Source: Candidatus Cloacimonadota bacterium (lineage in GTDB: Bacteria > Cloacimonadota > Cloacimonadia > Cloacimonadales > Cloacimonadaceae). Taken from it: DNA of 64,000 bases. Positions within the stretch are counted from its first letter, which is position 1. Each line of letters begins with the position of its first letter. Of the stretch, positions 1 to 8,530 are shown one piece after another. Where the stretch lies: assembly GCA_020532085.1 (NCBI GenBank), contig JAJBAV010000006.1, forward strand, positions 29,784 through 93,783, written 5' to 3'. The notes beneath the pieces are model-generated. The model worked only from the letters and a program-made list of their open reading frames with translations. It was not told where the DNA came from and ran no database searches. Position numbers and translations under genes: made by a program.

Positions 1-711
1 GATCCCGGCTACGGGGGATTCGATGCCCTTGATCTTCGCGGCATTGATATCGACCGCGTTGTCGAAAGCGAGGGGACCTTCCACAATGCAGCCGGTGATC
101 TGGTTGCGGGCGTTCATCCGCGAGATGAGGGCCGCGTCAAGCGTAGCCGGCATCTTGGGATTCACCGTTTCCACGGCGGTGATCATGGCCACTTTTGGCT
201 CGGGGGAACCCAGGCTGTGGGCCACCTGAACGGCGTTTTTCACGATGGCAACCTTTTCCTTCAGGTCGGGGGCCAGATTCACTCCGCCGTCGCTAAGCAG
301 TTTCAGGCCTTCAGGATGTTCATAGGCCAGCACGTCCGAGATCACGTCGCTCACGCGCAAGCCGTTTTCCTTGTCCAGAACAGCCCGCAGCAGCTGGCCG
401 GAATCGGTCTTGCCTTTCAAAATGATGTCGCCTCTGCCTTCCCGGGCCAGCTGGACGCTCACTTTGGCGGCTTTCACCGAGTCCGGGCCGATATCCACGA
501 TCTCAAAGGAATTCACATGTTGCGGAGCCATTTGTTCCAGCAGGGCCAGGATCTGGGGCTTGTCGCCCACCAGCAGGCAGTCGGCCAGGTTATCCTGTTG
601 GGCCAGGATCGCCGCGTCGAGCACGGATTCAGTTTGCGCGGCCGAGATGATCACGGTGCCGCGCCGGCTGGCTTTCACGGCGCTCACCATTTCGTCGAAG
701 TTCTTGTACAT
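1..711 (-). CDS. Phosphate butyryl/acetyltransferase, partial (3' end outside window)
   Basis: Reading the minus strand from the ATG at 711 gives 237 open codons that run off the left edge. The start reads MYKNFDEMVSAVKASRRGTV, and later parts contain LVGDKPQILALL, GDIILKGKTDSGQLLRAV, LSDGGVNLAPDLKEK and VEGPLAFDNAVDINAAKIKG. These match the phosphate acetyl/butyryltransferase family. The GPLAFDNAV segment is typical of the butyryltransferase (Ptb) branch. Such enzymes exchange acyl-CoA and acyl-phosphate, feeding an acyl kinase to make ATP in fermenters. The gene follows the sigma factor gene by 26 bp and is probably co-transcribed with it. Which acyl group is used cannot be told from this fragment, and the acyl kinase is not in view. 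Confidence 0.85.
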   Translation of the reverse strand, partial: MYKNFDEMVSAVKASRRGTVIISAAQTESVLDAAILAQQDNLADCLLVGDKPQILALLEQMAPQHVNSFEIVDIGPDSVKAAKVSVQLAREGRGDIILKGKTDSGQLLRAVLDKENGLRVSDVISDVLAYEHPEGLKLLSDGGVNLAPDLKEKVAIVKNAVQVAHSLGSPEPKVAMITAVETVNPKMPATLDAALISRMNARNQITGCIVEGPLAFDNAVDINAAKIKGIESPVAGI

Positions 712-737
712 GTCAGTCTCCGGTTCCCGAGCCAGGC

Positions 738-1613
738 TCAGGTGCTGTATTTTTCGATGAATTCGTCCACCAGGGCATCTTCTTCCGGCTTGAGGTCGGA
801 GAGGATCTTTTTCAGCGCCTCTTTCTGGATCTGGCGCACCCTTTCCCGCGAAAGCCCCATCGTCTCGGCGATCTGGGCAAAGTTCTGCGTTTCCTGCTCC
901 GCGTTCAGGCCATAGTAGGTGCGGATGATGTCCGCTTCCCGCTGGTCCAGTTTGTCGATGGCCCGGTTGATCTTTTCCTGCAGGCGTTCCCGGTGATACA
1001 TTTGCTGAGGGTCGGCAAAATGTTCGTCCGCGATCATGTCGCGGGTGGAAAACTCCTGGAAGTCGCCGCTGGAGATCAGTTCGTCGAACGAAGTGGTTTC
1101 GATCATCTGGTCCTGTAGCTGTTCGATGGATTTTTCCGTTACGTTCATCTTTTCGCTCAGTTCCTCGTTGGAGGCCGTGAGTCCAGTCTCGGCGTAGATG
1201 CGGTCCTGGGTTGCCTTCACGCGGTGCGCGGAGCTGGATTTCCCCAGCGGCACACGGATCAGGGAGCTTTTTTCCGAAACAGCCAGCATGATGCGCTGTT
1301 TGATCCACCAGATGGCGTAGGAGATCAGTTTGATGTCCTTTTCCGGATCGAACTTTTCGATCGCTTTCAGCAGGCCGATGTTGCCTTCGCTGATCAGTTC
1401 AGACAGGGACAGGCCCCGGTTTTGGTAGCGGGAGGCTATCTTGACCACAAATTTGAGGTTCGCCTGCACCAGCCGGTTGATCGCTTCGTGGTCACCGGCC
1501 TGGGCCCGGATGCCCAGTTCGTGCTCCTCTTCGCGGCTCAAAGCCTGAAACTTGGAGATTTCCTTTAGGTAGTTCTGCAGCGCTTGGTCTGCAAATACAT
1601 TTTCCCGGTTCAT
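738..1613 (-). CDS. RNA polymerase sigma-70 family factor (RpoD/RpoS-like, no region 1.1)
   Basis: This 291-residue factor directs RNA polymerase to promoters. Region 1.2 lies near residues 9-45. Region 2 (about 47-117) contains GNIGLLKAIEKFDP and the region 2.4 helix YAIWWIKQRI (99-108). Region 3 follows, and region 4 ends with the helix-turn-helix GLSRERVRQIQKEAL (about 253-267). The long acidic region 1.1 of housekeeping RpoD is missing. In size and build it resembles short primary factors and group 2 factors (RpoS, SigA-like). Whether it is the main vegetative factor depends on what else the genome encodes. It lies between the LysM/M23 gene (22 bp upstream) and the acyltransferase. The Shine-Dalgarno sequence is weak. 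Confidence 0.92.
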   Translation of the reverse strand: MNRENVFADQALQNYLKEISKFQALSREEEHELGIRAQAGDHEAINRLVQANLKFVVKIASRYQNRGLSLSELISEGNIGLLKAIEKFDPEKDIKLISYAIWWIKQRIMLAVSEKSSLIRVPLGKSSSAHRVKATQDRIYAETGLTASNEELSEKMNVTEKSIEQLQDQMIETTSFDELISSGDFQEFSTRDMIADEHFADPQQMYHRERLQEKINRAIDKLDQREADIIRTYYGLNAEQETQNFAQIAETMGLSRERVRQIQKEALKKILSDLKPEEDALVDEFIEKYST

Positions 1614-1635
1614 GCGGCCCCGTTGGCTTTAAGCA

Positions 1636-2850
1636 TCAAAATGGCAATACCTTGCGGGGATTGATCGCCGTCCCCTTGACGCGGTATTCAAAATGCAGAT
1701 GAGGACCGGTGGAATTTCCGGTCGAGCCCATTCTGGCGATCTGCTGCCCCCGTTTAACGTGGTCGCCCACCTTCACCAGATTCTTTTCGTGATGGGCGTA
1801 AACCGTCATCACAAAGTTCGGATGCTCGATCAGGACGACGTTCCCGTAGCCGCGTTGCACCCCGGAAAAGACCACCACGCCGTCCAAAACGGCGTAGATT
1901 GGAGTTCCGGATTTGTTGGCAATGTCGATGCCCTTGTGGGGGCGTCCCCGGCGCATGCCGAATTCTGAGGTCACCTTGCCCTTGGTGGGCATCACGCAAT
2001 CGGTGCGGACCTTGGTGGAAGAGCTGGCGCTGCTTGAGCCGGAGGCCTGGTCCGCGGGCGGAGTGCCGGTCAGCCATAGTTTCTGGCCCACGCTGATGTC
2101 GTTGGAAGTGAGGTTGTTGCGGGTCTTGATGTCGTCCACGGTGGTCCCGTGGGCTTTGGCTATGCTGAACAGGGTGTCTTTTTTCTTCACCACGTAAACC
2201 TGTTCCAGCAGCAGAGTGTCGGGTTTGGCCGGTGCGGCGGCCTGGATGGCGGGTCCCTGTTCCACGGGTTTTTCCACCGCGGGATCAAAGCTGGCCGGGT
2301 CCTTGATGATCAGCCGGTCACCCGGTTTGATGGGTGGATTTTCGGCGGGGAGGTTGTTCCAGCGCAGAAAATCTGCGGGAGCCAGTTTGTGGTTCGTGGC
2401 AATGCGGAAGGCTGTTTCCCCTGCCTGCACGGTGTAATAGTAGTCGTCCGGAAGCTTGAGTTGGCTGTGATCAGGTGGTTCCGGTGAAGTTGGAGGAGGG
2501 GTGGGGGTTTCGCTCTGGGTGGGAGTTACAGGAGGTGTCTTGAAATCAGGTTTAATGGGATCAGCTTCCTTGATCTTCAGGACCTGTCCCACCTGGATGT
2601 TGTTGCTGCTGAGGCCGTTCAGTTCCCAGATCTGCTCGATCGACACCTGGTATTGCTTGCTGAGCCCGTAGAGCGTTTCACTCTTTTGCACCTTGTGGGT
2701 TACCAGCTCCGCGGCCAGCCAGGCCGGCAGCAGCAAGGCCAAGGCCACCATGAAAAGCTTCCAGCCCGGCCGGTGGCCATGGCTCTGATCGCCGGCCCCG
2801 CTTCGGGTCTTTTTATCGTATCGTAAAATCATCGTATTCAACCGTTTCAT
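1636..2850 (-). CDS. Secreted LysM-repeat M23 metallopeptidase (cell-wall endopeptidase)
   Basis: The protein is a murein hydrolase or hydrolase activator of the NlpD/EnvC type. After a cytoplasmic/anchor segment (hydrophobic MVALALLLPAWLAA) come three LysM repeats: THKVQKSETLYGLSKQYQVS, YYTVQAGETAFRIATNHKLA and YVVKKKDTLFSIAKAHGTTV. Pro/Thr-rich linkers separate them. The C-terminal M23 domain keeps the zinc motifs HKGID and HLHFEY plus the YAHH histidine, so it should be catalytically active. I place the start at the ATG at 2850 (404 residues) because AGGGA lies six bases before it. A longer frame opens at 2886. The start overlaps the end of the acylphosphatase gene by 38 bp. It probably acts in the periplasm during division or wall remodelling. 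Confidence 0.9.
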   Translation of the reverse strand: MKRLNTMILRYDKKTRSGAGDQSHGHRPGWKLFMVALALLLPAWLAAELVTHKVQKSETLYGLSKQYQVSIEQIWELNGLSSNNIQVGQVLKIKEADPIKPDFKTPPVTPTQSETPTPPPTSPEPPDHSQLKLPDDYYYTVQAGETAFRIATNHKLAPADFLRWNNLPAENPPIKPGDRLIIKDPASFDPAVEKPVEQGPAIQAAAPAKPDTLLLEQVYVVKKKDTLFSIAKAHGTTVDDIKTRNNLTSNDISVGQKLWLTGTPPADQASGSSSASSSTKVRTDCVMPTKGKVTSEFGMRRGRPHKGIDIANKSGTPIYAVLDGVVVFSGVQRGYGNVVLIEHPNFVMTVYAHHEKNLVKVGDHVKRGQQIARMGSTGNSTGPHLHFEYRVKGTAINPRKVLPF

Positions 2851-3082
2851 TTTGTTCCCTGATTTGCAGCTCCCGCACGTCAACAAACCTGTTGCCGGAG
2901 CGCAGCAGCCCGCAGAATTGCTCCAGCCTGTCCCGTTCTCCGCTGGCCACGATCAGCACGCTGCCGTCAGACCGGTTGCTAACCCAGCCGGTAACAGAAC
3001 ACTGCAGCGCGCAGGTTCGCGCGAAACTGCGGAAACCGACAAACTGGACTCGTCCCGTGGCTCGTAGTTCCCAAGTAAGCAT
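2813..3082 (-). CDS. acyP: Acylphosphatase
   Basis: This is an 89-residue protein of normal acylphosphatase length, which hydrolyses carboxyl-phosphate bonds such as acetyl phosphate (EC 3.6.1.7). The family signature is visible as GRVQFVGFR, with the catalytic Arg at 18, and GWVSNRSDGSV, with the catalytic Asn at 36. The usual Gly after VQ is Phe here. It is the first gene of a minus-strand group running into the LysM/M23 gene. Its position upstream of a phosphate acyltransferase gene, which makes acyl phosphates, may be coincidental. Confidence 0.92.
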   Translation of the reverse strand: MLTWELRATGRVQFVGFRSFARTCALQCSVTGWVSNRSDGSVLIVASGERDRLEQFCGLLRSGNRFVDVRELQIREQNETVEYDDFTIR

Positions 3083-3180
3083 TTTCTACTCCATTTCAGG
3101 AAGAAAACTTTATATTTCAACTCCGGATATTTGTCAAGGATTCGTTTTCCGTGCTTCCCCAGACCGTTTTGGACCCTGAT

Positions 3181-3330
3181 TGTTACCCACTATATATGGG
3201 GGCGCGATTCTGGGATTCAAGATAAATCAGGGTCGCCCCGTCCTGATCCCTGTCCCGTCCGCCTCCCAATGACTTCCCGCTAACTTCCCGCCTGACAGGG
3301 GGGAAGTCAGCGGGAGGCGGGCAAGGGGCG
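3181..3330. repeat. Dispersed hairpin repeat, copy 1 (GTTACCCACTATA end)
   Basis: The 372 bp between the acylphosphatase and phnC genes hold no convincing gene. They do hold a structured repeat. The left end reads GTTACCCACTATA. Around 3266-3322 the arms CCCGCTAACTTCCC and GGGAAGTCAGCGGG form a stem with one mismatch, flanked by CCGCCTCCC and GGGAGGCGG. A relative in the opposite orientation lies at 43471-43618, with the same end sequence (TATAGTGGGTAAC) and a longer stem. A short open frame here (3183-3368) is low-complexity and not believable as a gene. Confidence 0.65.
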
Positions 3331-3454
3331 TTCGGGTTGAGGTTCAGGGCCGATAAGGTTGGTGACAAAAACCATTTCTCCGCTGGTCAGGAGCCGTATC
3401 GGGCGGCGCCGGACGCGGAAACCAGGGAGCGGGTCGAGCGCTCCACAGCTGGAT

Positions 3455-4195
3455 TCAGATCTCTTCGGCGTCCTGGCCGTAGATCTGTTTGAAGCGGGTG
3501 TTGTCGATCTCCGCGGGCAGTCCCTCGTAAACCTTGAGCCCGTCCTTGAGCGCGATCACGCGGTTGCCGTAGCGGCGGGCGAGGGACAGGAAGTGCAGCG
3601 AGCAGAGCACGGTGATGCCTTCGGAATTGATCTCGCCAAGGTATTGCATGATGGAATCGGCGGTGGCGGGATCGAGGCTGGCCACGGGTTCGTCGGCAAG
3701 GATCACGGCTGGGTTTTGCATCAGGGCCCGGGCGATGGCCACCCTTTGCTGCTGGCCGCCGGAGAGGTTTTTCACCTGCCGTTTGGCATAGTCCTTCAAG
3801 CCCACCCGGCCCAGATTGTGGTGGGCAGCTTCGAGTTCCGCTGCGCTGTGTTTGTCCACCAGTCCGTGATAACCCAGCCGGCCCGTGAGCACGTTGGTTA
3901 GCACGCTGAGGTTTTTCACCAGGTTGAATTGCTGAAAGACCATGGCGATGTTGCGGCGGTATCTGCGCAGCTGAGTGGGGGAGAGGGCGCGCACCGAATT
4001 GCCTTCGTACAAAACGTCGCCTTCATCCGGCTCGATCAAGCGGTTGATGCAGCGCAGGAGGGTGGATTTGCCGCTGCCGGAGAGGCCCAGCAGGATGATG
4101 AAATCCCCCTTTTGGACCTCAAAGGATACTTTGTCCAGGGCCCAGACCTTCTGGTCGTAGCTTTTGCGCAGGTCTTTGATCTCGAGCTGGGTCAT
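3455..4195 (-). CDS. phnC: Phosphonate-type ABC transporter ATP-binding protein
   Basis: This 246-residue ABC ATPase energises import of phosphonate, phosphite or a related anion. The Walker A is GLSGSGKSTLLR, the ABC signature is LSGGQQQRVAIARALMQNP, and the Walker B is VILADEPVASLDP. The segments IAMVFQQFNLVKNLSVLTNV and LTGRLGY are characteristic of PhnC. It starts 6 bp after phnD, so the two are co-transcribed. The membrane permease phnE, normally in the same operon, is not found: the next 370 bp hold only a repeat. The partner permease must lie elsewhere or be lost. The real substrate is unknown. Confidence 0.9.
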   Translation of the reverse strand: MTQLEIKDLRKSYDQKVWALDKVSFEVQKGDFIILLGLSGSGKSTLLRCINRLIEPDEGDVLYEGNSVRALSPTQLRRYRRNIAMVFQQFNLVKNLSVLTNVLTGRLGYHGLVDKHSAAELEAAHHNLGRVGLKDYAKRQVKNLSGGQQQRVAIARALMQNPAVILADEPVASLDPATADSIMQYLGEINSEGITVLCSLHFLSLARRYGNRVIALKDGLKVYEGLPAEIDNTRFKQIYGQDAEEI

Positions 4196-4201
4196 CCTGC
4201 C

Positions 4202-5131
4202 TCAGTTCTTGAAAAACTGCCCGGGGTCCTTGCCCAGGGTTTTGAGGGTCTGGCGCACGATGTCGTAATCGGCTTTGGTGGCCCGGGTGAGCCCGTCAAT
4301 GTCGTAAAGTTCACGCAGGACGGCCTGGCCGTCCTTGGATCCGGAAAACTTTTCCAAAGCGGAAACCAGAGAGTTTTGCACTTCGGCCGGCAGACCGCGG
4401 CGGAAGGTGACGGTGTCGTTGGGAATGGAATCCGTGAGGGCCACTATCTTGAGCTTGGAAAACACGTCAGGATAGGTCTGAAGCAGCTTTTCCCGGGCGT
4501 CCATCGGCTTTCCGCTGGCATCCGGAGGTGACCAGTAGGTGCAGGCAACATCCGCGGTCCCGTTGTAAACGGCGGTGATGGCCTGCGGATGGCCTCCCGC
4601 GAGGGTGTATCTGGCCGGGACGATGCCCTTCTGCTTCAAGATGGCGGAAGGGTAAATGTAGCCTGAGGTTGAGGCCGCGTCGGTGTAGGCCACCACCTTC
4701 CCTTCAATGTGCTGCAGGCTGTCTATACCGCTGTCCGCGCGGGCCACGAATTGCCCGCAATACTTGTTCAGACCGTTGCGGACGGTCATGAACTCCACCT
4801 CGGCGCCATATTTTTCCTCGGCCAGCACATAGGCGAAGGTGGGCAGCCAGGCCACGTCGGCCTGGAAGGCGCCGATGGCTTCCACCACGGCGGCGTAACT
4901 GGTGGGCACGGCCACTTTGAATTTGTAGCCGGTTTCCTGTTCCAGCCAGGCGGCGATCGCCTCCCCGCTGGTAACCACGGTGGAGGCCTCCATCGAGGGC
5001 ACGAAATACATCTTGATCGGGTTTTTCTTCGATCCGAGTTCAAGATTAGCCTTTTCCAGTTTGTTGGCTTCGCTCATGCATGATGCGAGCAACAGGGCGA
5101 AAGCCAAAACTATCAGAGCAGCTTGTTTCAT
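4202..5131 (-). CDS. phnD: Phosphate/phosphonate ABC transporter substrate-binding lipoprotein
   Basis: This 309-residue PhnD-family binding protein has a lipoprotein signal peptide with lipobox LLASC (cleavage before Cys18), so it is membrane-anchored on the periplasmic side. Family landmarks are FVPSMEASTVVTSGEAIAAW, FQADVAWLPTFAYVLAEEK, and DAASTSGYIYPSAILKQKGI followed by GGHPQAITAVYNGTADVACT. The last two segments build the anion-binding pocket in PhnD and PtxB proteins. It lies 6 bp before phnC and 49 bp after the radical SAM gene upstream. Phosphonate, phosphite or 2-aminoethylphosphonate are all possible ligands. Confidence 0.9.
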   Translation of the reverse strand: MKQAALIVLAFALLLASCMSEANKLEKANLELGSKKNPIKMYFVPSMEASTVVTSGEAIAAWLEQETGYKFKVAVPTSYAAVVEAIGAFQADVAWLPTFAYVLAEEKYGAEVEFMTVRNGLNKYCGQFVARADSGIDSLQHIEGKVVAYTDAASTSGYIYPSAILKQKGIVPARYTLAGGHPQAITAVYNGTADVACTYWSPPDASGKPMDAREKLLQTYPDVFSKLKIVALTDSIPNDTVTFRRGLPAEVQNSLVSALEKFSGSKDGQAVLRELYDIDGLTRATKADYDIVRQTLKTLGKDPGQFFKN

Positions 5132-5180
5132 GGGTTATTCTCCCGTTAATGAAGTGGGTTGATAATGGTTGTTAAAACGG

Positions 5181-6446
5181 TCAGATCCATTCCCAATCCT
5201 CGAAATACTGGTCCACCACCAGCAGGGGCCGGCTCAGGCGGTCGCGGAGCTCGATCTGGGAAAGATCGTCCAGGGTGATCCCGTCATGGTTGAAGATACT
5301 GGAAGGCACGATCAGGCCTTCGTTGGGCTTGGCTGCCTGTTGGTTCAGGATGTCTTGCGCGGCCAGCAGTCCGCTCACGCTCACCTGGCCTCCCAGCCAG
5401 CGGTTGGATATGGCCTGGACACGCACGGAGGCTTTATCCAGCCTGGGGCCAAGATCGCAGGCCAGGTCTTTAAGGGTGGATTCCGCCGAGCGCGAGGTGA
5501 TCATCAAAAAAGGGATCCCGGCCTTGTCCAGCTCTTTGCCAAAGGCGCGGCGACGCCGGCGGAAATTCATCCGGCTGAGACGGAGCATGCCGATCCCGTT
5601 TTCCAGCTGGGGAAATTCCCCGTAATAATCTTCACCGGGTACCGGCAGGCCGGCTTGGACGTAGATCTCGTCCGCGGCCTGGACAACCGCATCCTGCTGC
5701 CTGAATGAGTCTATGATCGCTATCGTTTCCGCCGCGAGAGGCTGAGTGAAGGGTTCCAGGGCGGCAAGTCTGGCCCGGAAACCGGTGAGGCCCACGGGTA
5801 CCACGCCGATGGACAAAGCGTTCACGGAGCCGTCAAGCAGGTCGCTGAGGGTGGCGCGCAGTTGGTCGCCGCAGTTGTATCGCGGCACGCAGACGATCTG
5901 AAGGTGAAAGCTGATCCCCTGGTCCGAAAGGTGGCGCAGGGTTTGCAGCACGTCAAAATCCGCCCGGTAGCGCATCAGCTGCTTCCGCAGCGCGGGATCG
6001 GTGCTGTGCACGGAGACGTAGAGCGGGCTGATATGCTGGTCCACGATGCGTTTGAGCTGAGGGGAGCGCAGATTGTTCAGCGTGATGTAGTTGCCGAAAA
6101 CGTAGGAAAAGAGATAGTCGTCGTCCTTTTGATACAGAGTGGGCCGCAGCCCGGACGGCAACTGGTCGATGAAGCAAAAGACACAGCTGTTGTCGCAGGT
6201 GGCCACCTCGTGGGGTTCGGGCTCGATGCCCAGAGCTTTGTTCGGTTGCCGCAGCACGGTGAGCGTTCTGCTGGCTCCTTCTGGGCCGCGCAGTTCCACC
6301 TCGAGCTGGTAATCATTGCCGTAATATTCGAGATCGAAAAAATCATGGATGGGCATGGCGTTGATGCTGAGAATGGTGTCTCCGCCGCTGATCCCGGCTT
6401 TGGCAGCCGGGCTGCGGGGTTGAACTTTGAGCACCTTCAGCGGCAT
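5181..6446 (-). CDS. PDZ-domain radical SAM protein (DUF512 / TIGR03279 type)
   Basis: This is about a 421-residue protein of unknown reaction. An N-terminal PDZ-like domain (VLKVQPRSPAAKAGISGGD) is followed by a radical SAM-type cysteine motif, CDNSCVFCFIDQLP. The next motif, LYQKDDDYLFSYVFGNYITL, is highly typical of the DUF512 family. No function is established for the family. I choose the ATG at 6446, not the upstream frame start at 6509, because a GAGG sits five bases before it and the longer version would overlap the amidase gene by 56 bp. It lies 7 bp after the amidase stop, in the oadB-to-phnC run. Confidence 0.88.
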   Translation of the reverse strand: MPLKVLKVQPRSPAAKAGISGGDTILSINAMPIHDFFDLEYYGNDYQLEVELRGPEGASRTLTVLRQPNKALGIEPEPHEVATCDNSCVFCFIDQLPSGLRPTLYQKDDDYLFSYVFGNYITLNNLRSPQLKRIVDQHISPLYVSVHSTDPALRKQLMRYRADFDVLQTLRHLSDQGISFHLQIVCVPRYNCGDQLRATLSDLLDGSVNALSIGVVPVGLTGFRARLAALEPFTQPLAAETIAIIDSFRQQDAVVQAADEIYVQAGLPVPGEDYYGEFPQLENGIGMLRLSRMNFRRRRRAFGKELDKAGIPFLMITSRSAESTLKDLACDLGPRLDKASVRVQAISNRWLGGQVSVSGLLAAQDILNQQAAKPNEGLIVPSSIFNHDGITLDDLSQIELRDRLSRPLLVVDQYFEDWEWI

Positions 6447-6453
6447 GGAAGCC

Positions 6454-7593
6454 TCAACTGGTCTTGCGGATCCTGTCGTAGCTGTATTTGAAGCGCTTGA
6501 TGCCTTCAAAGATGGTGCGGGCCAGGCGTTCCTGATACTGCTTGTTGGACAGCACCGCTTCCTCGTTAAGGTTCGAGATGAAGCCCATCTCGATCAGGAT
6601 GGCGGGCATGAAAGCCCCGCGCAGAACGTAAAAACTGGCTTGTTTCACACCCCGGTCCTGGCCCTGGGCGCCCGACACCATGTTGCGCTGTACCAGCGTG
6701 GCCAGATCGTTGCTGTACTCCAGAAACTCCGTCTGGCTCATGTCGCTGAGGATGAAATCCAGCGCGTCGTAGTTCCTTTTAGCCTCGGCTCCCTCGTAAA
6801 GCTCCACCACATCGTTTTCCAAGGCTTCCACCGCGCGGGAATCGGAGGTGGAGGAGGTGGAAAGGTAATAGGTCTCCAGGCCTTTCGCGCTGCGGTTTCG
6901 GGAGGCATTGGTGTGCAGGCTCACGAAGAGGTCGGCTTTTTTGTCCATGGCGAATTTGGTACGCCCGGAAAGTGGGATGAAGCGGTCGTCGGAGCGGGTC
7001 ATCAGCACTTCCACCCCCAGCTCCTTTTCCAGCATCGCTTTCAGCAGGAGGCCCACATTGAGGTTGATGTCCTTTTCCCGGGTTCCGTTTTTCCCCACCG
7101 CGCCGGGGTCCTTGCCGCCGTGGCCGGGGTCCAGCACGATGCGGACCACGCCTTTGTCCACCGGACGGGGTATCTGCAGAACCCCGTTTTTGAGGGTGAT
7201 ATCCTTGGGAAAATGCAAGGGCAGGTTTTGCAGGAAAAAGGTTTCCGGAACGTAGTATTCAGCCCCCACCTGCAAAAAGGGATGCTGCATGTTGAACACG
7301 CCTTCCGCGAAACTGTAGAAGGGTGAGTTGGTGATGAATGTGAACTGCTGCCCATTGTACCAGACGTTGATGCGGTGGTCGTTGTATTCGCTGTATTCCA
7401 CCCTGAGCATGGATTGCAGCAGCGCGTTCATCTGTTCCAGGGCCACATAGGAGCGGTTCTCCAGGGTGACGGTGGGCAGTTTCTTGGGTATCTTGGCGGG
7501 CATGAAGAGCAGATTGATATCAGCGCTCAGAAAAGAGGCGCAGCAAGATAGCAGGATCAGGCCCAGCAATATTTTTCTTGCGTTATATGGCAT
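6454..7593 (-). CDS. N-acetylmuramoyl-L-alanine amidase (Amidase_3)
   Basis: This 379-residue exported enzyme cleaves the amide bond between MurNAc and the stem peptide. An N-terminal signal sequence precedes a stalk domain (about 25-180) resembling copper-amine-oxidase-N/AMIN-like modules. The catalytic domain (about 185-370) has the zinc ligands in VLDPGHGGKDPGAVG, GTREKDINLNV and LFVSLHTNAS, plus the catalytic Glu in AILIEMGFISN. The signal peptide contains LLSCC, so it may be a lipoprotein, but this is uncertain. Its start overlaps the end of the upstream PflX-like gene by 11 bp. It probably splits septal peptidoglycan together with the LysM/M23 protein encoded 4 kb away. Confidence 0.92.
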   Translation of the reverse strand: MPYNARKILLGLILLSCCASFLSADINLLFMPAKIPKKLPTVTLENRSYVALEQMNALLQSMLRVEYSEYNDHRINVWYNGQQFTFITNSPFYSFAEGVFNMQHPFLQVGAEYYVPETFFLQNLPLHFPKDITLKNGVLQIPRPVDKGVVRIVLDPGHGGKDPGAVGKNGTREKDINLNVGLLLKAMLEKELGVEVLMTRSDDRFIPLSGRTKFAMDKKADLFVSLHTNASRNRSAKGLETYYLSTSSTSDSRAVEALENDVVELYEGAEAKRNYDALDFILSDMSQTEFLEYSNDLATLVQRNMVSGAQGQDRGVKQASFYVLRGAFMPAILIEMGFISNLNEEAVLSNKQYQERLARTIFEGIKRFKYSYDRIRKTS

Positions 7594-8530
7594 CGTGTTT
7601 CCTTCCGTTAAAATGGGTTATGGGATTTTCGGTTGCCTCCGAAGAGAAAGTGGGGGTCCAGTTTGGCGAGGGGTCCAGTTCCTGGGCGTAAACTTCGGCA
7701 TATCCCAGGTTCAGGGCCACTTCCAGCGCTTCCGCGTATTCCTCCGGACGCAGTCCGCGGGCCAGCTCGGAATGTTTTCGGGCCGCGGTGGTGGGGTAAT
7801 ATTGGGCCATCAGACTCAGGCAAACACCCTCGCCCAGGATTTCACGCAGGCGGTAGAGCAGGTCCCGGGTGCCGGCCAGACGATTTGGCAGCACCAAATG
7901 CCGCACCAGCAAGCCGCGCAAGGCCAGTCCGGCGGCAGAGATCTCCAGCCTTCCCACCTGCGCGTGCATTTCCTGCACCGCTTTCAAGGCGAGGGCGGGA
8001 TAATCCAGCGCCTGGGAATACTTTGAGGCATAGGCCGGATGGGCGTATTTGAGGTCCGGCAGATAGATGTTCACCAGTCCGGACAGGGTTTTCAGCGTGT
8101 CCGGCTTTTCATAGGCGTTGCTGTTCCAAACCACCGGGACACTCAGGCCCTGGGCCCGCGCCAGCCTGAGCGTTGCGGCCAGCTGGGGCGTGAATTGCGT
8201 CGGCGAGACCAGATTCACGTTGTGGGCCCCGGCTTCCTGCAAACTCAGCATCATGTGGGCGCAATCCTGTTCGCTGATCTCCCGGCCCCAGCCCAGATGA
8301 GATATCTGGTGATTCTGGCAATAAACGCAGCACAGGTTGCAATGGGAAAAGAAGATGGTTCCGCTGCCGCCGGTGCCGCTAAGGACGGGCTCCTCGCCAT
8401 GGTGCAGATGCGCTCCGTTCACGCGCAGGGAAACCCCCGCGCCGCAGAAACCAGTGGTCTCCCGGCGGTTCACCCCGCAGTTCTGGGGGCAGATCCGGCA
8501 TTCCAGCAGTTCGGGGTGGCTAAGCTTCAT
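7583..8530 (-). CDS. PflX-like radical SAM protein (pyruvate formate-lyase activase family)
   Basis: This 315-residue radical SAM protein has an N-terminal cysteine cluster (CRICPQNCGVNRR, GFCGAG) and the radical SAM motif CNLCCVYCQNHQIS. The following segments VNLVSPTQFTPQLAATL and VVWNSNAYEKPDTLKTL match the YfkAB/PflX group, annotated as putative pyruvate formate-lyase activating enzyme. Its real target is unknown; the group is often found away from any glycyl radical enzyme, as here. The start ATG overlaps the cytidine deaminase stop by 4 bp (ATGA), so translation is probably coupled. Confidence 0.88.
   Translation of the reverse strand: MKLSHPELLECRICPQNCGVNRRETTGFCGAGVSLRVNGAHLHHGEEPVLSGTGGSGTIFFSHCNLCCVYCQNHQISHLGWGREISEQDCAHMMLSLQEAGAHNVNLVSPTQFTPQLAATLRLARAQGLSVPVVWNSNAYEKPDTLKTLSGLVNIYLPDLKYAHPAYASKYSQALDYPALALKAVQEMHAQVGRLEISAAGLALRGLLVRHLVLPNRLAGTRDLLYRLREILGEGVCLSLMAQYYPTTAARKHSELARGLRPEEYAEALEVALNLGYAEVYAQELDPSPNWTPTFSSEATENPITHFNGRKHDAI

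Noticed and set aside
3183..3368. 61-codon frame on the minus strand
   Set aside because: It lies inside the hairpin repeat, is Pro-rich low complexity, and has no ribosome site or relative I recognise.
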